A DNA stretch of 64,000 nt from Flavobacterium agrisoli (GCF_016522065.1 NZ_JAEHFV010000001.1:1-64000), one strand, 5' to 3'; counted from the stretch's first letter, positions 37,781 through 47,303 are shown. Numbers and translations: made by a program. The notes: generated from the sequence alone by a model not told the origin.

Positions 37781-37864
37781 AGCAGAGGAATTCGCTGTTG
37801 CAGCTCCTTATCATTGTCACATCAAGCCTACCGCACAAGAGAGAACAGGGAACATTCCTCTGCT
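37781..37864. repeat. 11-bp perfect inverted repeat in the tra operon leader of traE
   Basis: AGCAGAGGAAT at 37781-37791 and ATTCCTCTGCT at 37854-37864 are perfect complements separated by 62 bp. It fills the 123-bp gap between traE and the 153-residue gene, the longest gap in the transfer operon. It may form a structured mRNA segment or a regulator site; no protein is encoded in the loop. Confidence 0.6.
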
Positions 37865-37869
37865 GAATT

Positions 37870-38331
37870 TCAAAAAACACTTCTTTCCCAGAGACTGTTC
37901 GCCTCACTGAGTGTTAATTGAAAGGGGGGATATTTTGAAGATTCAGCTACTATTAGTTCGTTAATGTTGTCTTTTAGTGTGGAATTTTTCACAAAAGGGT
38001 AGTCTTCAAGCAGCATGCATACATAATTTTCAAATTGTTCTTTGGCAAGCCCTTTCTCAATACTTTCTATAGTGGCCTGCTGTATTTTGATAGCGAGTGC
38101 TTCCGCATCTTCTAAGGTGTCAAAGGATTCTGAAAAATTCGATTTCAAGGACGTTTTTTCAATTGAATCCTTTGAAGGAGACTTATTAAAGGAAAATTTA
38201 AAGTTTTTTTGACCAGAAATGATTTTTTGAAAATCGCCTCGGTGGTACTTATATAGTAGAGCTAAATACCAAAATAGTATCGCAAAAAGCATGGCAGTAA
38301 GAAAACTGCTCCAGGTGATGTTTGTAAACAT
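37870..38331 (-). CDS. membrane-anchored hypothetical protein at the head of the tra operon
   Basis: 153 residues with one N-terminal membrane helix (FLTAMLFAILFWYLALLY), then a soluble part with charged and helical character (DTLEDAEALAIKIQQATIESIEKGLAKEQFENYVCMLLEDYPFV). Similar short proteins precede traE in Flavobacteriia elements. The role is unknown. It is the first gene of the leftward transfer operon as far as spacing shows, about 240 bp from the Pmp3-like gene. Confidence 0.65.
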   Translation of the reverse strand: MFTNITWSSFLTAMLFAILFWYLALLYKYHRGDFQKIISGQKNFKFSFNKSPSKDSIEKTSLKSNFSESFDTLEDAEALAIKIQQATIESIEKGLAKEQFENYVCMLLEDYPFVKNSTLKDNINELIVAESSKYPPFQLTLSEANSLWERSVF

Positions 38332-38439
38332 AATTCATCATTTTTCATTCGACATCTTTTTCTCTTAGTAAAACATCATGGCAAGAAAGGTGCTTGATTA
38401 ATTTCACAAGTCAAAGGAACGATTACAATGGGTTTGCTA

Positions 38440-38475
38440 CAAGTACAACTTTATCTTGTACCTTTTTGTACCCTT
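38440..38475. repeat. GTAC-rich inverted repeats upstream of the tra operon
   Basis: Three TGTAC/GTAC motifs lie within about 35 bp. GTACAA and TTGTAC form a 6-bp inverted repeat with a 7-bp spacer, and a third GTAC follows. It lies between the Pmp3-like gene and the start of the transfer operon and might be a regulator site. Confidence 0.3.
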
Positions 38476-38524
38476 TGTGAAGCCTATATTTTATGGGGTT
38501 TATACCTGCTTAATCAAAATAACA

Positions 38525-38553
38525 AAGCCTGAGATTTTTTTTATCTCAGGCTT
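38525..38553 (-). terminator. hairpin terminator after the Pmp3-like gene
   Basis: AAGCCTGAGAT at 38525-38535 and ATCTCAGGCTT at 38543-38553 are perfect 11-bp arms with a 7-nt T loop (A loop on the other strand). It lies 22 bp past the minus-strand stop at 38575. The T tail on the minus strand is short, so efficiency is uncertain. Confidence 0.65.
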
Positions 38554-38574
38554 GATGAAGATTTTGTGCTATGC

Positions 38575-38769
38575 TTATTTACGCATGGATTTCAATATTT
38601 TGGCTGTACGTTTGTTTGCTCTTGAATTTTGCAAAGAGCATACTGCCCAAATAGCAGCTGGAATCCAGCCTATTAACGACAATTGTAAAATAAGGCAAAT
38701 AATGCCAGTAAGAATCTTTCCTCTAAATAGAAAAGAAATAAATGGAAAAAAAATGGCTATTAATGTCAT
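38575..38769 (-). CDS. YqaE/Pmp3 family small membrane protein
   Basis: 64 residues with two membrane helices in the Pmp3/YqaE arrangement: IAIFFPFISFLFRGK, then LQLSLIGWIPAAIWAVCSL, followed by a basic tail. Members of this family affect membrane potential and salt tolerance in eukaryotes; the bacterial role is not settled. It is a plausible stress or membrane-stabilising cargo gene. A 109-residue frame on the opposite strand overlaps it and has no similarity that I recognise. The hairpin at 38525-38553 supports the minus-strand gene. Confidence 0.75.
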   Translation of the reverse strand: MTLIAIFFPFISFLFRGKILTGIICLILQLSLIGWIPAAIWAVCSLQNSRANKRTAKILKSMRK

Positions 38770-38869
38770 GGTGATTGCATTTTAAAGGTTATTAAACTTT
38801 GGAAAACGAAAGCTCTTTTTAAATGGTTTGAAAATTTTGGTGACACAAAAAAAAACAGGTAGGGACTAT

Positions 38870-40069
38870 TTAATAGGATCTGATTTTTTTAATCATTTTC
38901 TCTAAGCCTGCAATGGCTGTTTCTTTGTCTTTTTCCTCTGCGTTATAGGACTTACTTCGGACCGATTGATAGGATAGATCTGTTTTAAATCCCGTGGATA
39001 AATAGGGGATTATGGTCTTAAACACCAAATTCATTGAACGTGCCTTAATAATTCTTGCTTCATCGGCGGCTCTTAAAATCAAAGCAAGCTGGTCTGCTGA
39101 GAGATCGCACTCCACTTTTTGTTCACTAGAGGGAATAGTGGTAGTATTGGGAGCACATTTTTTAGCTACATCTACACTACTTAATTCGCTTTTTTTCTCC
39201 CAATAGTTTATTTCATGCAAAAGTGATTTGGTCAAAACCAATTTGATATTTTCTTGCATAGGGTCAAAATTAATTTTATCATTACAGTTAATGTGAATTA
39301 AATCTTTATAAAAGAGATGTAGGACATTGAGTTTTTCAGCATCAGAAACAGTGTCTTTTAAATTTTCCAAAATGCTACTTAGTAGATATTCTGTATATTT
39401 TACGCTGTTAAAATTCTTCTCAATTAATACTTTATCCAATTTCGAAAAAACCGATTTGCATTCACAGTAGCATTGCGAACTAGCTAAAGCATGTAATAGC
39501 TCCCGTTCATAAATGATTTGTCTAAAGGTGATCTTTCTTCTAGATTTAAAGTTTAAACACTCTTTTAAAAGGGATAGGATCATTTCTCTTTTAAGGGTTT
39601 GAGTCTCTATACTGGGTAGTAAGGTTTTAAGTTTATTTAGTTTTGCATTTAGTTCCCTGCCAGAAACTGCTACATAGGTGATTGGAACCCGTTCATCTAA
39701 ACTGAGGTAATACGAAAATCGGGTTTCAACAAAAGACAGTAATTCATCTAACTTGCTGACTATATATTCAAACAGTTTCATTCTGGTACTGTTGCTGGGA
39801 TTTTTATGGTTATGAAATTCCATAACCGTATCCAATAGGAAGATGAGATTGGAATGGTATTTGCGAACCAACAGTCTAATTTGCCTCTTTCTTGTCATAG
39901 AAAAAATTTCATTTTTAATTCGTAGTTGTATTTTATCGGATTCTTTGTCAATATTTTCAGAAATAATTGCCAACTCTTGATCTGAGAGGAGTATTTGCGC
40001 TCCTTTCTTTGGATTTAATTGCTCCATAATCAAAGAATCCAGCCATTGTAAAGGATAAACATTACTCAT
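38870..40069 (-). CDS. hypothetical protein of conjugative elements
   Basis: A 399-residue, mainly helical, cytoplasmic protein. I recognise no domain. The N-terminal 150 residues are helical with many Lys/Arg. A cluster of cysteines occurs at SQCYCECKSVF (about 202-212). The C-terminus (SYQSVRSKSYNAEEKDKETAIAGLEKMIKKIRSY) is of a type I associate with proteins of Bacteroidota conjugative elements. It lies 35 bp after the AraC regulator on the same strand. A regulatory function is a guess. Confidence 0.6.
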   Translation of the reverse strand: MSNVYPLQWLDSLIMEQLNPKKGAQILLSDQELAIISENIDKESDKIQLRIKNEIFSMTRKRQIRLLVRKYHSNLIFLLDTVMEFHNHKNPSNSTRMKLFEYIVSKLDELLSFVETRFSYYLSLDERVPITYVAVSGRELNAKLNKLKTLLPSIETQTLKREMILSLLKECLNFKSRRKITFRQIIYERELLHALASSQCYCECKSVFSKLDKVLIEKNFNSVKYTEYLLSSILENLKDTVSDAEKLNVLHLFYKDLIHINCNDKINFDPMQENIKLVLTKSLLHEINYWEKKSELSSVDVAKKCAPNTTTIPSSEQKVECDLSADQLALILRAADEARIIKARSMNLVFKTIIPYLSTGFKTDLSYQSVRSKSYNAEEKDKETAIAGLEKMIKKIRSY

Positions 40070-40104
40070 GATACTTATTTTTAATTGCAGTTAAGAAATG
40101 AGAA

Positions 40105-40992
40105 CTACTGTTTCTTAATATTTTCGATTGAATTTTGGCGATATTGGGAGGGAGTAGAATCAGTATATTTTTTAAAGAAGCTGCTAAAAGCAGAAAATGA
40201 AGAGAAGTGAAGCGCTTCGGCAATTTCTTCAATGGTGTTTTGAACTTCCTCAAGCATACTTTTTGCTTCAATTACAAGTGCTTCAATAATAAATTCTTTG
40301 ACTGTTCTTCCAGTGGTTTCTTTTATAACTTTATTGAGATAGGCAGGTGTTATAAATAGGGCACCAGCGTAGTATTTAACTTGGTGATGTTTAATACAGT
40401 GAATCGATAAGATGGTCAGAAACTGAATGGTAAGATTTTCTTTCCTTGAAAAGTGTAGTACCGTTTCAGTGGTATATTTAGAATAAATGATTTTGAGTTC
40501 ATATAGAAACAAATTAAAACTGATTCTGTTTAGTTCTTGGTCAAGTCCACTGCTTTTTTTGTCCTTGTTAACAAAATAAATTAGTTTATAAATCATTGAC
40601 AATACTTGATAATCTTTATCTTCCAGCGCTAGTTTTAAAGGTTCCTTGCGCACCAAAAAATAAAAAGAATCCACCAGGTTTTTTCTAAGACTGTTTTGAA
40701 TTGCAAATTCAGAAGAAAAAGTTATCAGGTACAACTGTATTTTGTCTTCTATTTCCATGAAAGTGCATAAAGCATTTTTAGGAATCACGAGAAGATGGTG
40801 AGTTGATAAATCTTGAACTATTTCCCTTAGCCGAATTTTAAACCTTCCTGATTTTATGAGCAGTACGGACAAATTACTCGAAATAAATGATTCGTCTTTG
40901 TAAGGCTCCGCTATATATCTCTTTATAAAGTGAATAGCTAATCCATTATGCGTCTTATCATAAAGTTCCGTATTTATTAAATCTTTTATCAT
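40105..40992 (-). CDS. AraC family transcriptional regulator
   Basis: 295 residues. The C-terminal about 100 residues form an AraC-type double helix-turn-helix: YAGALFITPAYLNKVIKETTGRTVKEFI and IEEIAEALHFSSFSAFSSFFKKYTDSTPSQYR. The N-terminal part is a probable cupin-like sensor (LLVIPKNALCTFMEIEDKIQLYLITFSSEF). Such regulators in conjugative elements often control transfer or excision genes. It probably regulates itself or the adjacent 399-residue gene; no binding site is visible. Confidence 0.9.
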   Translation of the reverse strand: MIKDLINTELYDKTHNGLAIHFIKRYIAEPYKDESFISSNLSVLLIKSGRFKIRLREIVQDLSTHHLLVIPKNALCTFMEIEDKIQLYLITFSSEFAIQNSLRKNLVDSFYFLVRKEPLKLALEDKDYQVLSMIYKLIYFVNKDKKSSGLDQELNRISFNLFLYELKIIYSKYTTETVLHFSRKENLTIQFLTILSIHCIKHHQVKYYAGALFITPAYLNKVIKETTGRTVKEFIIEALVIEAKSMLEEVQNTIEEIAEALHFSSFSAFSSFFKKYTDSTPSQYRQNSIENIKKQ

Positions 40993-41030
40993 GACAGTTT
41001 TGAAAAGAAAAAAGGGAAACGAGTTTCGAA

Positions 41031-41273
41031 CTATTTGTTTTTAAAATAGCTTTTGATAATACTGTACGTTAAAAAATAAAGGTTCAGTAGTGTTGTGATA
41101 TACAAGAGATAAGCAAATTCTCTAGCCTGCAGCGACTTTTTCTGGAGGTTGAGAAAGTAACCAGCCATTTCACCATAAAGAAATAGTATAATGATGAAAT
41201 AAAGGCTGGCGCAATTAAAAATGACCAGCATTACATACAAAATGTTTTGTGGTTTTATCTTAATAAGGGTCAT
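41031..41273 (-). CDS. small two-helix membrane protein
   Basis: 80 residues with two hydrophobic helices (ILYVMLVIFNCASLYFIIILFLY and FAYLLYITTLLNLYFLTYSII) and charged ends. The family is unknown to me. It lies 15 bp after the small lipoprotein gene on the same strand, so the two are likely translated from one mRNA. It could be an anchor or immunity-type partner of the lipoprotein, but this is only positional inference. Confidence 0.55.
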   Translation of the reverse strand: MTLIKIKPQNILYVMLVIFNCASLYFIIILFLYGEMAGYFLNLQKKSLQAREFAYLLYITTLLNLYFLTYSIIKSYFKNK

Positions 41274-41288
41274 TTTGAGATTTTTAGA

Positions 41289-41966
41289 TTATTTGAGTAT
41301 GTTGACAAGCAGCGCGATAATAGAAATTATAGCGGCCTTTCGAGGGGTGAAAGAGGTTTTTGATGGCTTACTTCCAACGGAGGTTTCCCAATCTCGGTCT
41401 TTTCTTTCTTCAGCTGAGTACAGTGAATATCTGGAAATGGAGGCCACCGTTAAAATAGCCTCCGTTTCGTCTGTCGTCAGCTCATCATCATTTAGAACCT
41501 CGGATTCGTAATTTGTTATATAATCATAGCAAATGCTGAATTCCTGGTGCCTTTGATAAACTAGAGTTTGAAGAAAAGTAGTCAGGTTGTTTTTAGCGTA
41601 TAACCCTATACTACTTGCTTGAACAATTGCAATCATACTATTGTCGGGGTCATTCATGATCGAGTCTACCATGTCATCAGTAAAGTTTATTAGTTGCGTG
41701 TTTTTATTCCTTAAAGCTTCAGGTTTCAAGGAAATAAATCTCAGCTGAGCGGTTAAATCGGCAACGGAAGTTGGAACTTTGCTATGTTCATAATAGAGAT
41801 TAAGCTTTTGGTAGATTTCCAAACCCACTATATCATAGGGGTTGTTTCCATTGGCAGGCATGGCAGCATCAGTTGATTGACCTGTTGATTCATCAATATA
41901 CTGAGTTTCATCTGAGCAAGAAATAAGAAAAAATGAAAGGACTGTACATACTAAAAAAGTTTTCAT
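41289..41966 (-). CDS. putative lipoprotein with C-terminal hydrophobic helix
   Basis: 225 residues: lipoprotein signal with lipobox LISC (Cys17), a helical middle region, the distinctive segment SAEERKDRDWETSVGSK, and a C-terminal hydrophobic helix (AAIISIIALLVNILK). No known domain was recognised. An own promoter with TTG at 42103-42105 (minus) and TAGTTTTG is present. It is co-directional with a small two-helix membrane protein. It might be a surface-exposed toxin-like or signalling protein; this is not shown by the sequence. Confidence 0.6.
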   Translation of the reverse strand: MKTFLVCTVLSFFLISCSDETQYIDESTGQSTDAAMPANGNNPYDIVGLEIYQKLNLYYEHSKVPTSVADLTAQLRFISLKPEALRNKNTQLINFTDDMVDSIMNDPDNSMIAIVQASSIGLYAKNNLTTFLQTLVYQRHQEFSICYDYITNYESEVLNDDELTTDETEAILTVASISRYSLYSAEERKDRDWETSVGSKPSKTSFTPRKAAIISIIALLVNILK

Positions 41967-42074
41967 GGTTTTGATTTTTGAAAGTGAATGAGAATTTCTT
42001 CTCTGTTCATTTCATCCGGATAAGCAGAACTTCTATCCAGCACCTTGCCGAATATTATGCTTTTGAATTCAAGC

Positions 42075-42105
42075 CAAAACTATGGCCTTAAAATATCCCA
42101 AACAA
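42075..42105 (-). promoter_or_regulatory. promoter of the lipoprotein gene
   Basis: On the minus strand, TTG (42103-42105) and TAGTTTTG (42075-42082) match the -33 and -7 elements with 20 bp between. The predicted leader to 41966 is about 100 nt. Confidence 0.55.
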
Positions 42106-42181
42106 CAGTATATATTTGGATTTACAGGATTTCGGCTATGGGTTTTCCGAAAATCAACATCTTATTTTTTGTTATAAATTA

Positions 42182-42210
42182 TTGTTTTATAAAGGATTGT
42201 GTTATTTTTG
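42182..42210 (+). promoter_or_regulatory. promoter of the TPR-AraC regulator gene
   Basis: TTG at 42182-42184 and TATTTTTG at 42203-42210 are spaced 18 bp and lie 90 bp before the ATG at 42300. Together with the opposite-strand promoter at 42075-42105 this divides the 333-bp intergenic region between the divergent genes; nothing else is seen there. Confidence 0.55.
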
Positions 42211-42299
42211 AGTTAAGTTAATGTAAAATTATTCTTATATATAAAAATCCGTTGCCTCGAAAGTATTCAAGACACATTATCCCCTAATTAGATAGTATC

Positions 42300-43994
42300 A
42301 TGAATAGACAAAAATTAATTCTACTGAGCTTTCTTTTTTCTTATTCACTCTTTGCGCAAATAAAAAAGTTTGTAGTGCCTGATTCTTTAAAAAACAAAAA
42401 TTATGACTATCTGGATAACCAGATGTATGAGTTAAGAAAAGACAGTGCTAAGGCGGCGGTCTATTTATACACTTATCTGTATAAAGCTTAGAAAGAAAAA
42501 AACTGGAAGGAGATGATCAATGGCTACCAGAATATCCTACACCAGTCTCCTAGTAAAATGCGATTACGTTATGCCGATAGTATGGTATACTCGGCTAAAA
42601 AATCTGCCGACAATGCCCTTTTAGGGTCAGCTTATTTGTCTAAAGGGATTGTGTATTATGGTCGCAAGCAGCAGGATAAGGCAATGGATAATTATTTAAT
42701 TGCTAATAATTACATTTCCAAAACGGACGATTTGTATTTAAAGTACAAAGTGAAGTATCATATAGCACTTAGCAAACTCTATATTGGATTTTATGATGAG
42801 GCGATTTCACTACTTAGAGAATGTACAGACTATTATAAAGATCACAATCCTCGACCGTATTTAAATTCACTTCACTCCTTAGGACTTTCGTATAATAAAA
42901 GCGGTGATTACGGACTTTGTACGCAAACCAATATTCTCGGAATAGCAGAATGCCTGAGGCTTGATCAACCAGAAATGAAACCTTATTTCCTTCACTCACA
43001 AGGAATAAATGAGTACTTTTTGACAAACTATTCACAATCCATCAAAAACATAAAATCCTCTTTGGATGTCATCAAAGACAATAGTGATTTTGCAAATGTG
43101 GCGATTGGAAATTTTTATTTAGGTAAAGACTACTGGGCGTTAGGTAAGAAGCAAAAGGCGGTGGAGTATTTTACAAGAGTGGATAAAATTTTTAATGAAA
43201 AGCACTACTTGCGTCCCGATTTGCGACAGTCGTTTGAGCTATTAATCAGTTATTTTCGCCAACAGAAAGATGTGGACTCGCAACTATATTATATTAAACA
43301 ACTGTTAAAAGCAGATACCCTTTTAACGGAAACCAGCAGATACATTGCTGGAAAAATCCATAAGGAGTATGATACCAAGGAACTTGTGTCACAAATGGAT
43401 AAGCTCCAGAGTGAAAATGATGATCTAACCCAAGAAATGGTTTGGGAGAAAAATTATGATTGGATTTCAGCTATATTAATTTTTGTATTGTTTATGTTGA
43501 TTACGTGGCTCACTTTCCGGCATTACAGAAATAAAACTCTTTTTAAAAAAAGGTATGAGGAATATGTTTCTCAAATAGGGAAGCCTAAAAATATACTTAA
43601 AAATGATAACGAAAAACTTCCCCTTAAAGAAATTAATGCAGAAACTGTAACTGCCATTTTAAAACAGCTAGATAAGTTTGAAAGGGATAAGAAATTTTTA
43701 GAAAGAGACTGGAAGCAAGGAAGTTTAGCAGCATATTTGAATAGTAATTCTAATTATTTGGCTTTAATCATAAAACATCATAGAGCCCAGAATTTCAGCG
43801 AGTACATTAATGGTCTTAGGGTAGACTACATCGTTGCATTGCTTCAAAAGGAAAAGAAGTACAGGAATTATACGAACAATGCTTTAGCCAAAGAAGCGGG
43901 ATTTAGCAGTACGCAACGGTTTGCTAATGCATTTTTAACCAAAATGGGAATTCCGGTAATCTATTTTGTTGCTCAACTGAAAAAGGAGGACTAA
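42300..43994 (+). pseudogene. TPR-AraC membrane regulator broken by an in-frame TAG
   Basis: The frame opens at 42300 with a signal sequence (LILLSFLFSYSLFAQ) and reads 63 codons to a TAG at 42489-42491. The same frame continues without a break from the next codon to 43994, giving about 500 more codons. The second part has TPR-like repeats (for example AYLSKGIVYYGRKQQDKAM), a membrane helix (WISAILIFVLFMLITWLTF) and a C-terminal AraC-type helix-turn-helix (LAAYLNSNSNYLALIIKHHR; LAKEAGFSSTQRFANAFL). This is the usual plan of Flavobacteriia membrane-bound one-component regulators. One substitution (for example AAG or CAG to TAG) would explain it. Re-initiation at the ATG at 42513 would give a 493-residue product lacking the signal peptide. 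Confidence 0.8.
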
Positions 43995-44085
43995 TAAACC
44001 GGCCTCCTATGTAATTTTAGTTGTCTAGTTTGATTTTATTTAATAATGATATAGTTCAAATTAATAACTAATCGGTTTTTTATGT

Positions 44086-47000
44086 TCACAATTTAAACTT
44101 TTTAAAATTTTCAGCCTGCTCAAAAATTTCTTTATAAATTTCATCACGATCAACTGGTGGATAGCCACTTTCTGCTAATAAGATTATTAAATCAACTTTT
44201 AATTCCGCTTTTATATCGTCTCTTTTACTCCAATCGGTGTATTTGGCTTTATCATCTACAACAAGCTTCACCTTTTGCGCTAAGACAATCAATTTATCTT
44301 CAGGATAACTAAAGTCGTATTTAATAGCTAATGCCTTTAAAATGTCATAAAATGCCTTTTCTTCAAAGTCAATTCCTAAATCTTTAAAGGACTCTTTTTC
44401 CTTTTTTAAAGCATAATACAGGTCTATGATTTCATCGGTGAAATCCTCTAGCACCCGACTTTGTAATACATCATCCTCCTTTCGTTCATTATATTTATCT
44501 ACAATAAACTGCAATCGTTTAGAAAAATCTATTCCTGTTATTTTATTTGTTTTTTTTACCTCATCAATGGCTTTACCTAGTAATTTTTGAAGCAATTTAA
44601 TTTTGGTGTTCGGCAATTTGATTTTATCAATTTTAGCCATATAATCATCTGCGAAAATATCAACTTCGGTTTGCCCTTCGTCTCCTAACTTAAAAATCTC
44701 TTCAATTCCATCACTTTCAATAGCATCTTGTAGCATTTGTTTTACTCTATTGTTCATTTGAGCAGTATCGGGTGCAACCCCTTTTGTTAATTTGAAAATA
44801 ATAGAACGAACAGCCAGGTAAAAATGAATTTTATCTCGTTGCTCTTCTGAAAAGATTCCTGAACCTGAACAAATATCATATGCCGATTTTAATCGTTTTA
44901 CGATGTACATGAAACGCTTTTCAAGTTCTTGTGTCAGTTGAACGAATTCTGAAGCTTGATTAAGTGTTTTTAATTGTTCTAATGGCGTACCACTAAAATA
45001 ACCCGACTTGTCAAACTTGTAAAACAATCTACTTAATAAATCCAACTGATCTTTTACAACGCCTACCGATTGCTCAATATCCTCTATATTTTCTCCATCG
45101 GCATTGCTGTACATGGCTAGAGCCATGTTCATTTGTTTTTTAATACCGATATAATCTACAACTAGTCCTTTTTGTTTTCCTTCAAACTTCCTATTTACAC
45201 GAGATATGGTTTGAATTAAATTATGGCGCTGAATGGGTTTGTCAATGTACATGGTATCAAGAAATGGAACATCAAAACCAGTGAGCCACATATCCACTAC
45301 AATGGCTATCTTAAAATTTGATTTTTCACTTTTAAACTGACGACCCAATTCTTTACGATCGTCTTTAGTTCCTAACAAATGATAGAGTGTTTCAGGATCA
45401 TCTTTCCCACGAGTCATCACCATTTTGATGCGCTCCATGGGTTTGATTTCTTTTTTGTCTTTGTCTGACAATACCACATCATCTGCTGCAACTTTTACTT
45501 CACTCCACTCGGGTCTTAATTCCAAGATATTTTTGTACAATTCATAAGCAATAGTTCTATTGCTACAGACAAACATTGCTTTTCCTTTTACTGTTGAACC
45601 TTCTGCGATTCTATTTTCATAGTGCCTTACAAAATCTTCGGCTACTGTTTTTAAACGTGTGGGATCACCAATAATCGCATTCATTTGCGACATGGCTTTT
45701 TTGCTTTCTTCAATTTGATTTTCGTTACTGCCTTCTTCTGCACATTGATTGTAGTACGCTTCAATTTCGGCTAGTTTTTGATTGTTCAACAGTACTTTAG
45801 CCGCACGGCCTTCATATACAATACGAACCGTTATTTCATCAGCAACCGATTCAGTCATGGTGTAGGAATCGACTATTTCTCCAAATACATCAATGGTAGC
45901 ATCTATAGGTGTTCCTGTAAAACCTACATAAGTGGCATTGGGTAAGGAATCATGTAAATGTTTTGCAAATCCATAGGACTTTTTAACCCCTGTTTCTGTA
46001 ACTTTTACTTTTTGATCTAAATTGGTCTGACTTCTATGTGCTTCATCGGAGATGCAAATCACATTGGTTCTATCTGTTAATAATTTGGTATCTTCTGTAA
46101 ACTTGTGAATAGTAGTCAAAAACACGCCACCGCTATTTCTGCCTTGCAATAGTTCTCTTAAATTAGAACGACTTTCGACACTAATTATTGATTCATCCCC
46201 CACAAATCCTTTCGCATTTGTAAATTGTCCTGACAACTGATCGTCTAGGTCAGTTCGATCCGTAATAATTACAATCGTAGGACTAGCAAAATATTTACTT
46301 CGCATTAGCAAACGAGTCAAGTACAACATGGTATAACTTTTTCCGCAACCGGTAGTTCCAAAATAAGTTCCTCCTTTACCATCTCCATCTGGTTTTTGAT
46401 GTCCTTTTATGTTTTCAAAAAGTTTGGTAGCTGCGTAATACTGAGGATAACGACAAACGATTTTGTCATTTTTTTTGGAGCTATCAGGTAAAAAGATAAA
46501 ATTTTGAATAATATTCCGTAATCTTTTACGATTGAACATCCCTTGAATAAGCGTAAACATGGCATCAATACCGTCGACTTCTTTTATCATGCCTTCAATT
46601 TTTCTCCAGGCATAAAAGAATTCATAAGGTGCAAAAAATGATCCTGCTTTTGAGTTGGCTCCGTCACTAATTACACAAAAAGCATTGTATTTGAAAAGTT
46701 CTGGAATGTCTCTTTTATAACGAGTGGTTATTTGCAAATAAGCATCATGAAGTGTGGTGTTTTCTTGAATAGCCGTCTTAAATTCAAAAACAACCAAAGG
46801 CAATCCGTTGAGGTATAAAATCAAATCGGGGATGCGCATCTCATAGCCTTTGATAGCCATCTGGTTGACAATCTTATAGGTATTATTATCTTTTTCCGAA
46901 TAGTCGATTAACTGTACATAAAAATCTTTTTGACTTCGATCCTCTCTCTTTAATAAAAAGCCATCACTTACCATTTTCATAATGGTTTTGTTACTTTCGT

Positions 47001-47274
47001 ATAAATCAGAAGACGGCAAACGATCCAAATCTCTTACGATGGATTCTATCTCGTTTTCTGTAATATTTTCGGCTGCGTAGGAAGATCGCAAATAGTTTTT
47101 CAAATCTTCTGTAAGCAAGACTTGTTCACTAACAATATGTCCGTATACTGTTGATGGTTCAGCAGCTCCGTTGTATTCTATTGTTCGTGCTGCACCACCT
47201 GCTGAGTAGGTCATGTTTTCATTTTGCAATAAACTGATAAAGGCTTGTTCTAATTGTGCTTCGGTAAATTTCAT
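44086..47274 (-). CDS. hsdR: type I restriction enzyme R subunit (HsdR)
   Basis: A 1062-residue translocase-nuclease. The nuclease core PD...ExK is at PD149-150 and EFK164-166, Walker A is GTTGCGKS at 306-313, the DEAH box is at 410-413, and a late helicase motif VI (QTISRVNRKFEGK) is present. The C-terminal region is helical for HsdM/S binding. With HsdM and HsdS it cleaves unmethylated DNA after ATP-driven translocation. It is separated from hsdS by about 5.8 kb holding an Argonaute, an HNH remnant and AbiE genes. It is full length, and all motifs look intact. Confidence 0.95.
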   Translation of the reverse strand: MKFTEAQLEQAFISLLQNENMTYSAGGAARTIEYNGAAEPSTVYGHIVSEQVLLTEDLKNYLRSSYAAENITENEIESIVRDLDRLPSSDLYESNKTIMKMVSDGFLLKREDRSQKDFYVQLIDYSEKDNNTYKIVNQMAIKGYEMRIPDLILYLNGLPLVVFEFKTAIQENTTLHDAYLQITTRYKRDIPELFKYNAFCVISDGANSKAGSFFAPYEFFYAWRKIEGMIKEVDGIDAMFTLIQGMFNRKRLRNIIQNFIFLPDSSKKNDKIVCRYPQYYAATKLFENIKGHQKPDGDGKGGTYFGTTGCGKSYTMLYLTRLLMRSKYFASPTIVIITDRTDLDDQLSGQFTNAKGFVGDESIISVESRSNLRELLQGRNSGGVFLTTIHKFTEDTKLLTDRTNVICISDEAHRSQTNLDQKVKVTETGVKKSYGFAKHLHDSLPNATYVGFTGTPIDATIDVFGEIVDSYTMTESVADEITVRIVYEGRAAKVLLNNQKLAEIEAYYNQCAEEGSNENQIEESKKAMSQMNAIIGDPTRLKTVAEDFVRHYENRIAEGSTVKGKAMFVCSNRTIAYELYKNILELRPEWSEVKVAADDVVLSDKDKKEIKPMERIKMVMTRGKDDPETLYHLLGTKDDRKELGRQFKSEKSNFKIAIVVDMWLTGFDVPFLDTMYIDKPIQRHNLIQTISRVNRKFEGKQKGLVVDYIGIKKQMNMALAMYSNADGENIEDIEQSVGVVKDQLDLLSRLFYKFDKSGYFSGTPLEQLKTLNQASEFVQLTQELEKRFMYIVKRLKSAYDICSGSGIFSEEQRDKIHFYLAVRSIIFKLTKGVAPDTAQMNNRVKQMLQDAIESDGIEEIFKLGDEGQTEVDIFADDYMAKIDKIKLPNTKIKLLQKLLGKAIDEVKKTNKITGIDFSKRLQFIVDKYNERKEDDVLQSRVLEDFTDEIIDLYYALKKEKESFKDLGIDFEEKAFYDILKALAIKYDFSYPEDKLIVLAQKVKLVVDDKAKYTDWSKRDDIKAELKVDLIILLAESGYPPVDRDEIYKEIFEQAENFKKFKL

Positions 47275-47303
47275 CTATTTAAATTGCTACAGCTTACACT
47301 AGG

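Noticed and set aside
38456..38785. 109-codon plus-strand frame
   Set aside because: It is antisense to the Pmp3-like gene, which has a family match and a downstream hairpin on its own strand.
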